This document shows, piece by piece, positions 1 through 7,252 of a stretch of 44,909 bases of DNA. Position 1 is the first letter of the stretch; each line of letters begins with the position of its first letter. The notes beneath the pieces are model-generated. The model had not been told where the DNA came from. It saw nothing but the letters and a program-made list of their open reading frames with translations, and did no database searches. The position numbers and the translations under genes were made by a program. Source of the stretch: an uncultured Prevotella sp. (GTDB taxonomy: Bacteria > Bacteroidota > Bacteroidia > Bacteroidales > Bacteroidaceae); contig CAJOPE010000023.1 of the NCBI GenBank assembly GCA_905236815.1, positions 1 to 44,909 of the forward strand. The letters are read 5' to 3'.

Positions 1-24
1 AAGGATTAGAATAAGTTTTCTCAT
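1..24 (-). CDS. 5' end of an unknown gene leaving the window
   Basis: On the minus strand an ATG at 24 opens a frame reading MRKLILIL up to the window edge. A basic residue followed by a hydrophobic run is how a signal peptide or lipoprotein leader starts. A minus-strand -7-like element at 50-57 lies about 26 bases upstream. Nothing can be said about the product, and the gene is inferred from only eight codons. Confidence 0.45.
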
Positions 25-49
25 TTCGATTACATTTTTTATTTTGTTG

Positions 50-78
50 CAAAGGTACGATTTTTTTTGTAATTCAAA
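50..78 (-). promoter_or_regulatory. minus-strand Bacteroidota-type promoter for the left-edge gene
   Basis: Read on the minus strand, 57-50 is TACCTTTG (consensus TAnnTTTG) and 78-75 is TTTG. The spacer is 17 bases, slightly short of the usual 19-21. It is divergent from the mazG promoter about 20 bases away. Confidence 0.5.
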
Positions 79-96
79 ATAATTTTCATTTGAAAT

Positions 97-127
97 TTTG
101 AACTTTCTCTTTTTTTCGCTATCTTTG
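97..127 (+). promoter_or_regulatory. mazG promoter, near-leaderless
   Basis: TTTG at 97-100 and TATCTTTG at 120-127, with a 19-base spacer, fit the Bacteroidota -33/-7 consensus. Only six bases separate the -7 element from the ATG at 134, so the transcript would start at or next to the start codon. Confidence 0.65.
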
Positions 128-133
128 CAAAAT

Positions 134-1030
134 ATGAAACATACCAAAGAAGAAAAGCTGAAAGCTTTCGGCCGTTTATTGGATATTCAAGACCGTCTTC
201 GTAAGGAATGCCCTTGGGATAGAAAACAGACGATGGAAAGCTTGAGGCCAAATACGATAGAAGAGGTGTATGAATTATGTGACGCCTTGATGAAAGCTGA
301 TTACAAAGAGGTTTGCAAAGAACTGGGGGATGTAATGGAGCATATTATCTTCTATGCTATGATTGGTGAGGAAGAAGATAAGTTTGATATCGCAGATGTC
401 TGCAATGGGCAAAGCGATAAATTGATGTTCCGTCACGATTTTATTAATTGGGGAAATACTTCGTTCAGTGAACCAAAATGGTATGTTACCGACACTAATC
501 TTGTCATTAATAATCAAGGTCAGGTAGTTTATAAAGATGAGGTGGACGAAAATAATAATCCGAAGCCTACTACAGCATCTCAGGTGGAAAGTACTTGGGA
601 ACAACGTAAACAAAGAGAAAGGGATGGAAACAAAACAGTTCTGTCGGGTGTACCTTCTAGTTTACCTTCGTTAATAAAAGCTTACCGAATACAAGACAAA
701 GCCCGCAATGTTGGGTTTGATTGGAAAGATAAGGGAGATGTTTGGGGCAAAGTTAGAGAAGAGCTCGGAGAATTGGAAGTTGAACTTCGGAAAGGCGATC
801 GGGAAAATTCCACGAAAGAACTTGGTGACTTCTTATTCAGCGTTATTAATGCAGCTCGTCTCTATCACTTAAACCCTGATAATGCACTGGAACATACCAA
901 TGAGAAATTTATTTATAGATTTGGATATGTTGAGGAAAAACTGAGAGAACAGGGACGTACTGTAAAAGAAGCATCTTTGGAAGAGATGGATGCCCTTTGG
1001 AATGAGGCAAAGAAAACAGAAACTTTATAA
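134..1030 (+). CDS. mazG: nucleoside triphosphate pyrophosphohydrolase MazG
   Basis: A cytoplasmic all-alpha NTP pyrophosphatase that hydrolyses (d)NTPs to NMP and PPi, a house-cleaning role. The 298-residue protein has the two MazG domains. The first has E43/E44/E47 with E63 and D66. The second has E209/E210/E213 with E229 and D232, giving the ExxE-ExxD metal site. ATG 134 is chosen because the family start motif (LLDIQDRLRKECPWD) follows at once; an upstream ATG at 98 precedes the promoter. The linker between the domains is longer than usual: roughly residues 101-150 hold about 30 extra polar residues where E. coli MazG has a short HPHVF linker. It lies 4 bases before the next gene, probably in one operon. 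Confidence 0.93.
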   Translation: MKHTKEEKLKAFGRLLDIQDRLRKECPWDRKQTMESLRPNTIEEVYELCDALMKADYKEVCKELGDVMEHIIFYAMIGEEEDKFDIADVCNGQSDKLMFRHDFINWGNTSFSEPKWYVTDTNLVINNQGQVVYKDEVDENNNPKPTTASQVESTWEQRKQRERDGNKTVLSGVPSSLPSLIKAYRIQDKARNVGFDWKDKGDVWGKVREELGELEVELRKGDRENSTKELGDFLFSVINAARLYHLNPDNALEHTNEKFIYRFGYVEEKLREQGRTVKEASLEEMDALWNEAKKTETL

Positions 1031-1034
1031 TAAT

Positions 1035-1589
1035 ATGAAGAAGATATTTTATAGTTTAGCTTTTGGCGCATTGTTGATTCTTGCTGGATGCAATGGTAAT
1101 CAGAATAAGCCTATTCTTGGTACTCAGGACTCAGCGAAGGTTGAGGCTGATGTCAATGATTCCACTGTATATGGTTTGGTGGGAGAAGGCTCGGCTATGC
1201 ACACACTGCAGTTGATCACAGATGAGGGAGATACCCTTGACTATACTATTAATGCAGAGGGAATGAATCCAGTTATGGGTGGTATTCTTGTAGGTGATCG
1301 TATGGCTGTCGTTGGTAGAAAGGCCTATGGAGAGCTCTTTGCAGATCGTGCAATTAACCTGACTTCGTTGATTGGAAAATGGACAAGTATCGACAAGAAC
1401 TTTGAAATTCAAGAGGGTGGTGTCGTTATGAGCAGTGTCAAGGCAGAACAGAATCCTTGGACAAGCTGGAAAATTGTTAATGGCCATCTTGTATTAAACA
1501 AAGATACATTTGATATAGACAATCTTGGTGCCGATAGTCTAGATCTGGAAAATAAAGAGGGCATCTTTACATATAAGAGGGTTAAATAA
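1035..1589 (+). CDS. lipoprotein with a lipocalin-like C-terminal region
   Basis: 184 residues. The N-terminus is a lipoprotein signal with lipobox LAGC near residue 20, so it is probably anchored in an envelope membrane. The C-terminal third (LIGKWTS..., SWKIVNGHLVLN..., FTYKRVK) has the W-turn-strand pattern of lipocalin-like domains in Bacteroidota lipoproteins. This is a fold-level guess. ATG 1035 is used because the signal peptide begins there. Its TAA stop at 1587-1589 is directly followed, in the same frame, by the TTG start of rnz. The function is unknown. Confidence 0.8.
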   Translation: MKKIFYSLAFGALLILAGCNGNQNKPILGTQDSAKVEADVNDSTVYGLVGEGSAMHTLQLITDEGDTLDYTINAEGMNPVMGGILVGDRMAVVGRKAYGELFADRAINLTSLIGKWTSIDKNFEIQEGGVVMSSVKAEQNPWTSWKIVNGHLVLNKDTFDIDNLGADSLDLENKEGIFTYKRVK

Positions 1590-2504
1590 TTGGAACCATT
1601 TAGAATACATATTCTTGGTTGTGGATCAGCGTTACCTACACTTAAGCATTTTGCTTCCTCGCAGGTAGTTGAAATTCGTGAAAAGCTTTTTATGATAGAT
1701 TGTGGTGAGGGTACTCAGATGCAGCTTCGTAAAAGTAAACTTCGTTTCACGAAAATTTCTGCTGTATTTATTAGTCATCTTCATGGGGACCATTGCTTTG
1801 GTCTGATTGGGATGATCTCTACATTCGGTATGCTTGGCCGTACAGCAAAACTAAGTGTGTATGCTCCTAAGGAATTAGGACCGATTCTAGAAGGTCAGAT
1901 AGCATTCTTTTGCAATGACCTGGGTTTTGAAATCGAATTCCATGCAGTAGATACCTCGAAAAAACAGGTGATCTATGAGGATAGAAGTCTGACTGTTGAG
2001 TCAATTCCTCTTCAGCATCGAATGCCTACTTGTGGTTTTCTTTTCCGTGAGAAACCATTATTGCCTCATATAAAAAGGGATGTTCTGGATTATTATGGTA
2101 TTCCTGTAAGTCAGATTGATAATATTAAAAATGGAGCAGACTGGACTACCTCGGAAGGTAGGTTGGTTCCGAATAAAATATTGACAACCCCTGCAGATAA
2201 AGCTCGTAGCTATGCCTATTGTAGCGATACCCGCTATATTCCTTCTCTTTGTGATTTAGTCAAAGATGTAGATACATTATATCACGAAAGTACCTATGCC
2301 AGTGATTATGAGTCTAGGGCAAAAATGTATTGGCACAGTACTGCAGCCCAAGCTGCGTTGGTTGCCAAAAACGCTAATGCAAAAAAACTATTGTTAGGAC
2401 ATTATAGTGCTCGCTATAATGAGGAAAATGTTCTTTTGAATGAGGCTAAATCGATTTTTCCTAACTCATATCTGACAAATGAAATGATGGTGTTTGATGT
2501 TTAA
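1590..2504 (+). CDS. rnz: ribonuclease Z (tRNA 3' endonuclease)
   Basis: Zinc-dependent metallo-beta-lactamase-fold endonuclease that removes 3' trailers from tRNA precursors in the cytoplasm. 304 residues, the usual length. The N-terminus ILGCGSALPT and the signature HLHGDH (residues 63-68) carry the zinc ligands. Further conserved sites are the Asp in YCSDTRY, HESTY, HSTA and the late LLLGHYSARY. The only start that keeps the conserved N-terminus is TTG 1590, directly after the stop of the lipoprotein gene in the same frame. An AAGAGG at 1575-1580 sits nine bases upstream as a plausible ribosome site, so translation is probably coupled or reinitiated. Confidence 0.95.
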   Translation: MEPFRIHILGCGSALPTLKHFASSQVVEIREKLFMIDCGEGTQMQLRKSKLRFTKISAVFISHLHGDHCFGLIGMISTFGMLGRTAKLSVYAPKELGPILEGQIAFFCNDLGFEIEFHAVDTSKKQVIYEDRSLTVESIPLQHRMPTCGFLFREKPLLPHIKRDVLDYYGIPVSQIDNIKNGADWTTSEGRLVPNKILTTPADKARSYAYCSDTRYIPSLCDLVKDVDTLYHESTYASDYESRAKMYWHSTAAQAALVAKNANAKKLLLGHYSARYNEENVLLNEAKSIFPNSYLTNEMMVFDV

Positions 2505-2549
2505 AGTTAAAAAACGTCAAGAACCACCATTTCCTTTAGTAACTATGGC

Positions 2550-2577
2550 TTGTTTTATAAGGTTTTTATTAATTTTG
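2550..2577 (+). promoter_or_regulatory. putative promoter for the 2607 gene
   Basis: TTG at 2550-2552 and TAATTTTG at 2570-2577 match the Bacteroidota -33/-7 pattern, but the spacer of 17 bases is short. ATG follows 29 bases after the -7 element. Confidence 0.45.
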
Positions 2578-2606
2578 CCAAAGGATCCTTTTAAAAAACG
2601 TATACG

Positions 2607-2915
2607 ATGAGCAAAAGAATATTTTCTATAATATTTGCAGGTGCAATGCTAATGGGCGCTCCAATGGCAATGTATGCAAACCATGCTATTGAGATTATTG
2701 ATAATAATTTCGGAGATATTTCCATTACCATAAAGGGCAATGTACTTAGAGTTGCTAATGCTAATGGCTTAGTGCTCCATATTTATAATGTAGCTGGCCA
2801 GCATGTTAATAATTTCAAAGTAGAAGGTAATGATCGTAGTTATTCTTTGAGTCTCCCTCATGGCTGCTACATTGTGAAAGTTGGTAACGTTGTTAGAAAA
2901 ATTTCAATCAGTTAA
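2607..2915 (+). CDS. small secreted protein, T9SS type A sorting-domain-like
   Basis: 102 residues. A Sec signal peptide covers residues 1-24 (predicted cut after MAMYA). The rest looks like a type IX secretion C-terminal sorting domain: a beta strand then IYNVAGQHV, a gap, and GCYIVKVGNVVRKISIS at the extreme C-terminus, compared with the family pattern vYdltGq...G.YivkvG...Kiii. What is odd is that almost nothing lies between signal and sorting domain, so there is no passenger. It might be a free-standing beta-sandwich protein or the relic of a larger cargo gene. Fifteen bases separate it from the L,D-transpeptidase gene. No function can be assigned. Confidence 0.75.
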   Translation: MSKRIFSIIFAGAMLMGAPMAMYANHAIEIIDNNFGDISITIKGNVLRVANANGLVLHIYNVAGQHVNNFKVEGNDRSYSLSLPHGCYIVKVGNVVRKISIS

Positions 2916-2930
2916 AATTTATTCTCTAAC

Positions 2931-4526
2931 TTGAGAAATTATATTATCTTTGCTTTTCTTGTTGTGATAGGTTTTGCTTTTCAGGGCTGTCATGATGAGG
3001 AGGTAAATCCGAATACGAATTTAAGTCTCGACTATTATAGTAACTTCAAGAGCGACAGTTTAGTTGTTAATTCTCATCGCGTTAGGGAACAACTAAATAG
3101 GTTGATTCGTGAAGATTCTGATTCTATGACAGCCGACTACCGTTGTCGTAGCTATTATATAAAGCGTAAGCCTTTTCTTTGGATAGATCGTCATGGCTTG
3201 GATAATCGTGCAGATACACTTCTGTCTTATCTAAGACAAGTGGATCATATGGGCTTCTCAAAGCGTAAATTCAGGGTAGAACAGATTGATAGGGATCTTG
3301 ATAGAATGCGTCGCTTAGATTTTGATACTGCGCGTAATTCTGTCAATAAGGTACTTGCTCGTTTAGAGTATAATCTTACGAAAGCCTATCTGCGCTATAC
3401 TGCAGGACAACGCTTTGGTTTTATGAATCCAAGATATGTATTCAATAACCTTGATACATTAGATAAACTTCGAACTGATTCGTCGAAATATGTGAAGTAT
3501 CGTCAGTTGTTTGACCTTAGTATGGAACATCCTACACGGGAATTCTATAATGGTGCTTTGCGTAAAGTTTATAATGATAGTGTGGCAGAGTTCTTGCGTG
3601 AAGTTCAACCTGAAAGTCCTTTATATAAGGAATTGGAGGATAGACTGTTAACTGCAGGATCTAATGAATCATTAATCGAGAAAATTCTTAGTAACATGGA
3701 ACGCTGTCGCTGGCGTTTGAATGACTATCCACAGAGGTATAAGAAATATGTGGTAGTGAATATTCCTTCTTATCGTCTTCAGGCTGTTGATGGTGATGAG
3801 GTGATGACCATGTTAGTGGGTTGTGGAACCAATAAGACTAAGACCCCTTTATTGTATAGTAAAATTAAGCGAATGGATATTAATCCTATCTGGAATTTGC
3901 CTCGCAGTATTATCGAGAAGAGTGTTGTCGGACATCTTGGTAATCGTTCTTGGTGGGAAAATAATCATTATTATGTTCGTGATCGCAGAACGGGAAAGGA
4001 AGTTGATCTAAGTAGAGTGACCTGGAGTTTATTGATGGATAAGAACTTTGGTGTTGCCCAACGAGGTGGAAATGGAAATTCCCTAGGTAGAATTATATTC
4101 CGTTTTGACAATAATTTCTCTATATATCTTCATGATACCGATAGTAGGGACTTCTTCAGTAGAGAGGACCGTGGTGTAAGTCATGGTTGTGTGCGTGTGG
4201 AGAAACCTTTTGAACTAGCTAAGTTTATGCTAGAAGACAAGGATGAAAAGGTTATTGAAAAATTGCATTATTCGATGACAGCAGATATCCTTCCCAAAAG
4301 TAGCAAACCAAAGACTTCTGTTGATGGAGAGGTGATAGAGCCTGCAATAAAAGACACGTTAAAAAAGAATAAGATAATCGGAGTGCTTAAAGTAGAGCCA
4401 AACGTTCCGGTCTTTATTATTTATTATACATTATATCCTGATGCTCAAACTCACAAGATTACCGAGTATGCAGATGTTTATGGGTATGATAGAGTGATCT
4501 ATAAATACTTAAGGAATTATCGATGA
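2931..4526 (+). CDS. L,D-transpeptidase family lipoprotein (YcbB/LdtD-like)
   Basis: Probable periplasmic enzyme that makes 3-3 crosslinks in peptidoglycan or attaches proteins to it. 531 residues. The signal peptide ends in a lipobox-like FQGC around residue 20. A long helical middle (residues about 35-240) resembles the scaffold domain of YcbB-type enzymes. The YkuD catalytic domain follows from about 270, with the signature HGCVRV at residues 418-423 and the nucleophile Cys420. The start is TTG 2931, the only one that gives an intact signal peptide. Its stop overlaps the ECF sigma gene as ATGA, suggesting translational coupling and a link between wall crosslinking and the sigma factor. Confidence 0.88.
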   Translation: MRNYIIFAFLVVIGFAFQGCHDEEVNPNTNLSLDYYSNFKSDSLVVNSHRVREQLNRLIREDSDSMTADYRCRSYYIKRKPFLWIDRHGLDNRADTLLSYLRQVDHMGFSKRKFRVEQIDRDLDRMRRLDFDTARNSVNKVLARLEYNLTKAYLRYTAGQRFGFMNPRYVFNNLDTLDKLRTDSSKYVKYRQLFDLSMEHPTREFYNGALRKVYNDSVAEFLREVQPESPLYKELEDRLLTAGSNESLIEKILSNMERCRWRLNDYPQRYKKYVVVNIPSYRLQAVDGDEVMTMLVGCGTNKTKTPLLYSKIKRMDINPIWNLPRSIIEKSVVGHLGNRSWWENNHYYVRDRRTGKEVDLSRVTWSLLMDKNFGVAQRGGNGNSLGRIIFRFDNNFSIYLHDTDSRDFFSREDRGVSHGCVRVEKPFELAKFMLEDKDEKVIEKLHYSMTADILPKSSKPKTSVDGEVIEPAIKDTLKKNKIIGVLKVEPNVPVFIIYYTLYPDAQTHKITEYADVYGYDRVIYKYLRNYR

Positions 4527-5065
4527 AGGTAGACGATTCTCAAATATTGCAGCTTCTAGGCAATGATAAGACACTTCGACAAGGCTTTTCGTTGCTTGTG
4601 AAACAGTATTCAGAACCTCTGTACTGGAAGATACGACGTATTGTGTTGGATCATGATGATGCAAATGATGTGTTGCAGAATACATTTCTTAAAGTCTGGA
4701 ATAACCTTTCGACTTTCGAGGGTAAATCAGCACTGTCTACTTGGCTTTACCGCATTGCGATAAATGAAAGCCTGGATTTCTTAAGAAAGAAGAAAACGGA
4801 TAATGTAAGTGCGGATGAGGAGCCTGGGGTTGCAAGTAAATTAATGGCGGATGACTATTTTGATGGTGATGAAACGCAGGCTCAGTTACAAGATGCAATT
4901 TCAAAACTTCCAGAGAAGCAAAGAGTAGTCTTTCAAATGAAGTATTATGAAGATATGAAATATTCAGAGATGAGTGAAATTCTTGGTACCTCCGAAGGTG
5001 CGTTAAAAGCCAGTTATCATCTAGCGGTAAAGAAAATAACAGAATATTTTCAAGCTTATGATTAA
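4523..5065 (+). CDS. ECF-type RNA polymerase sigma factor
   Basis: 180 residues. Region 2 covers about residues 25-95, including DANDVLQNTFLKVW and STWLYRIAINESLDFLR. Region 4 covers about residues 125-178, including LPEKQRVVFQMKYYEDMKYSEMS and a helix-turn-helix. This is the two-domain layout of sigma-70 group 4 factors. It overlaps the L,D-transpeptidase by four bases, and a one-helix membrane protein and an exported protein follow. That is the arrangement of sigma, anti-sigma and sensor in Bacteroidota envelope-stress modules. Target promoters cannot be named from this window. Confidence 0.93.
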   Translation: MKVDDSQILQLLGNDKTLRQGFSLLVKQYSEPLYWKIRRIVLDHDDANDVLQNTFLKVWNNLSTFEGKSALSTWLYRIAINESLDFLRKKKTDNVSADEEPGVASKLMADDYFDGDETQAQLQDAISKLPEKQRVVFQMKYYEDMKYSEMSEILGTSEGALKASYHLAVKKITEYFQAYD

Positions 5066-5127
5066 ACCTTTTATGAATTTATGCATCTATTATAATAAAC
5101 AAATAAATTTTTAACAACGAACGATAT

Positions 5128-5493
5128 ATGGACATAAACGACAAATTCATAAATGACAAGTTTGGCAAGCAGCAGCCATTCAAAGTCCCGGAAGGGTATT
5201 TTGAAAACTTTGCAGAGCAGCTGATGGCAAATTTGCCAGAACAGAAGAATGCTTCTGTTGTGGAGATGAAATCTTCGTCAATAAAGAAGTTGCGTCCATT
5301 GGCAGTTGCAGCGGCTAGTATAGCCATTGCTGTTTCTGCTATTACAATCTATTTCCATAATCATGAATCGCAACCAGCAACTATTGCACATTCTCAGCAA
5401 ATGAAATCTGTTAACACTTCATCTTTCGATCAGATGGCAGATTATGCAATGATGGACAATGAGGATGTGTATGCTGCATTAATTGATCAATAA
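5128..5493 (+). CDS. probable single-pass anti-sigma factor
   Basis: 121 residues with an N-terminal cytoplasmic part (PFKVPEGYFENFAEQLM, a motif common in small Bacteroidota proteins behind ECF sigma genes), one membrane helix at about residues 55-76, and a short outside tail. Size, topology and position behind the sigma gene support an anti-sigma role; no zinc-binding motif of the ZAS type is present. Its TAA shares a base with the next ATG (TAATG). The role is inferred mainly from context. Confidence 0.72.
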   Translation: MDINDKFINDKFGKQQPFKVPEGYFENFAEQLMANLPEQKNASVVEMKSSSIKKLRPLAVAAASIAIAVSAITIYFHNHESQPATIAHSQQMKSVNTSSFDQMADYAMMDNEDVYAALIDQ

Positions 5494-5915
5494 TGAAGTA
5501 TTATATTGTAACTATTTTAATGCTGTTTTTCAGCTTAGGGATTTCTGCTGAGCCACCAAAGAATTTTGATCCAGAAAAGTTTGAGGCTGATTTGGAACAA
5601 TTTATTACAGTGAATGCAGGACTAACTCCCCTTGAGGCTTCATCTTTTTTTCCACTTTTTCGGGAGGAGCAAAAACAGAAGAGATGTCTCTTTATGCAGA
5701 AGCGAAGATATCGTCAAGTAAATATGGGAGACGAAAAGGCTTGTGCAAATGCTATTCTGGAAATGGATAGGCTGGATGATGAGCAGTTGGCAATTCAGGC
5801 GAAATATCACAAGAAGTACCTTAAGATACTTCCTGCAAGTAAAGTCTTGAAAATTATTAAGGCGGAGGATAAATTTCATCGTCAGGCTTTCCGTCAAGCT
5901 TTTAAAAAGAAATAA
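5493..5915 (+). CDS. exported LTxxQ/Spy-like protein, possible stress sensor
   Basis: 140 residues with a Sec signal peptide (about residues 1-19, cut after ISA). The mature part is a charged helical protein with LTPLEASSFFPLF near the N-terminus and LKILPASKVLKIIKAEDKFHRQAFRQ at the end. These two helices recall the paired LTxxQ motifs of Spy/CpxP. Such proteins next to ECF genes in this phylum are often annotated as sensors of the sigma factor. It is the last gene before a strong hairpin terminator, so it probably closes the block begun at 2607. The sensor role is inferred. Confidence 0.72.
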   Translation: MKYYIVTILMLFFSLGISAEPPKNFDPEKFEADLEQFITVNAGLTPLEASSFFPLFREEQKQKRCLFMQKRRYRQVNMGDEKACANAILEMDRLDDEQLAIQAKYHKKYLKILPASKVLKIIKAEDKFHRQAFRQAFKKK

Positions 5916-5924
5916 TATACGTTG

Positions 5925-5970
5925 CACAGCAGGATTGTTTAAAGCTCCTGCTGTGTGTCGTTTGTTTTGT
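5925..5970 (+). terminator. rho-independent terminator after the ECF block
   Basis: CACAGCAGGA (5925-5934) pairs perfectly with TCCTGCTGTG (5946-5955) across an 11-base loop. A T-rich stretch follows (TTTGTTTTGT, 5961-5970). Confidence 0.85.
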
Positions 5971-5994
5971 ATCTAATTTGGGGTGTATTAGATA
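5970..5994. repeat. 8-bp perfect inverted repeat, operator-like
   Basis: TATCTAAT (5970-5977) and ATTAGATA (5987-5994) are exact inverted copies separated by nine bases. They lie just after the terminator and about 50 bases upstream of the -33 element of the MORN gene. There is no T-tract. It could be a binding site for a dimeric regulator; no direct evidence. Confidence 0.4.
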
Positions 5995-6045
5995 ATTAAT
6001 CGACTTGTTTTATAGTTTCTCTACTTTTAAAAATTCCTAACGAAT

Positions 6046-6076
6046 TTTGTCATTACCTATTATTTTGTTAACTTTG
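6046..6076 (+). promoter_or_regulatory. promoter of the MORN-repeat gene
   Basis: TTTG at 6046-6049 and TAACTTTG at 6069-6076 are separated by 19 bases, a full match to the Bacteroidota consensus. The predicted leader is about 15-20 bases. Confidence 0.75.
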
Positions 6077-6098
6077 GAGATTGAATTAGGAATACTTT

Positions 6099-7214
6099 AT
6101 GAAAACTATTATATGTAAAATATTGTTCCTCGCCTTGATACCTTTGGGTGCACAAGCACAGAAGATATCATTAGGTTCTTGTTCCACTCATGATGGGGGT
6201 TCCTATAAGGGACAGATGGTGGGTGGAAAGCCACAAGGAAAGGGAAATACGCTTTTCAAGAATGGTGATACCTATGAGGGTGAATATGTAAAGGGAAAGC
6301 GCCAAGGTTATGGTGTTTATACTTTCTCTGATGGTGAAAAGTATGAAGGGGAGTGGTTCCAGGATCAACAGCATGGTAAGGGAACTTTCTATTTCAGCAA
6401 TAATAATAAATATGTTGGTCTGTGGTTTCGTGATTACCAACAAGGACACGGCGTTATGTATTACTATAATGGTGATAAGTATGATGGCGACTGGTTCCAG
6501 GATAAGCGTGAAGGCCGGGGAACATATACCTTCAACAATGGTGCTTTTTATAAAGGCCAGTGGAAAAATGATATGAAGGATGGAAAAGGGTTGTTTGATT
6601 GGGGAGATGGTACAACCTATAATGGTGACTGGGCAAACAATCAGCGGTCTGGAAAAGGCGTGAATAAATATGCCGATGGTGATGTCTATTCTGGTGACTG
6701 GAGTGAGGATATCCAAAATGGAAGGGGTGTTTATAAATTCCAAAATGGTGATGTTTACGAAGGTGACTATGTTCAAGGAGAACGTACTGGTATGGGTATC
6801 TTCCGCTATGCTAATGGCGACAAATATAGTGGTCACTTCTTGGAAGGATATAAAGACGGACAAGGAACTTTCACTTGGCGAAATGGTGATTTCTATGTTG
6901 GTAATTGGAAAAATGATCAACAAAATGGTCATGGAAGATTAAATAAAAAAAGCGGTGATATCTTTGAAGGCAACTTTGTGAACGGAAAGGTAGAAGGCGA
7001 GGTGATTATTCATTATGCCAATGGTAGCAAGTTCAAGGGAACCTATAGGGATGGTAAGCGTAATGGCACTGCAATTGAGGAAACAAAAGACGGAACCCGA
7101 TTTGAAGGAACCTACACTGATGACGTCAGGAATGGAAAATTTGTAGAAAAAGACCGGAATGGTGCTGTGATTGGTAAAGGTGAATATGATATGGGCAAAC
7201 GTATTGATGATTAA
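6099..7214 (+). CDS. exported MORN-repeat protein
   Basis: 371 residues. A Sec signal peptide (about residues 1-20, cut after AQA) is followed by at least fourteen 23-residue MORN repeats of the form YxGxWxxxxxxGxGxxxxxxGdx, plus a degenerate last one (GKGEYDMGK). They fill the whole mature chain as one extended beta-hairpin sheet. MORN repeats usually serve as rigid scaffolds for proteins or lipids. The signal peptide puts this one in the periplasm or on the cell surface. It is transcribed from its own promoter, and yhcH follows after 38 bases. The partner is unknown. Confidence 0.88.
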   Translation: MKTIICKILFLALIPLGAQAQKISLGSCSTHDGGSYKGQMVGGKPQGKGNTLFKNGDTYEGEYVKGKRQGYGVYTFSDGEKYEGEWFQDQQHGKGTFYFSNNNKYVGLWFRDYQQGHGVMYYYNGDKYDGDWFQDKREGRGTYTFNNGAFYKGQWKNDMKDGKGLFDWGDGTTYNGDWANNQRSGKGVNKYADGDVYSGDWSEDIQNGRGVYKFQNGDVYEGDYVQGERTGMGIFRYANGDKYSGHFLEGYKDGQGTFTWRNGDFYVGNWKNDQQNGHGRLNKKSGDIFEGNFVNGKVEGEVIIHYANGSKFKGTYRDGKRNGTAIEETKDGTRFEGTYTDDVRNGKFVEKDRNGAVIGKGEYDMGKRIDD

Positions 7215-7252
7215 TAACAGAATTATATAAAACATTAAAATACTTAAAAACA

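Noticed and set aside
2331..2350. TTGGCACAG...TGCAG resembling a sigma-54 site inside rnz
   Set aside because: The -24 to -12 spacing is one base short and it lies within a coding region with no gene start downstream in a useful position.
6171..6932. 253-codon open frame on the minus strand across the MORN gene
   Set aside because: It mirrors the 23-codon repeat of the plus-strand gene, its product is low-complexity Ile/Thr-rich, and the plus strand has promoter, signal peptide and clear domain repeats.
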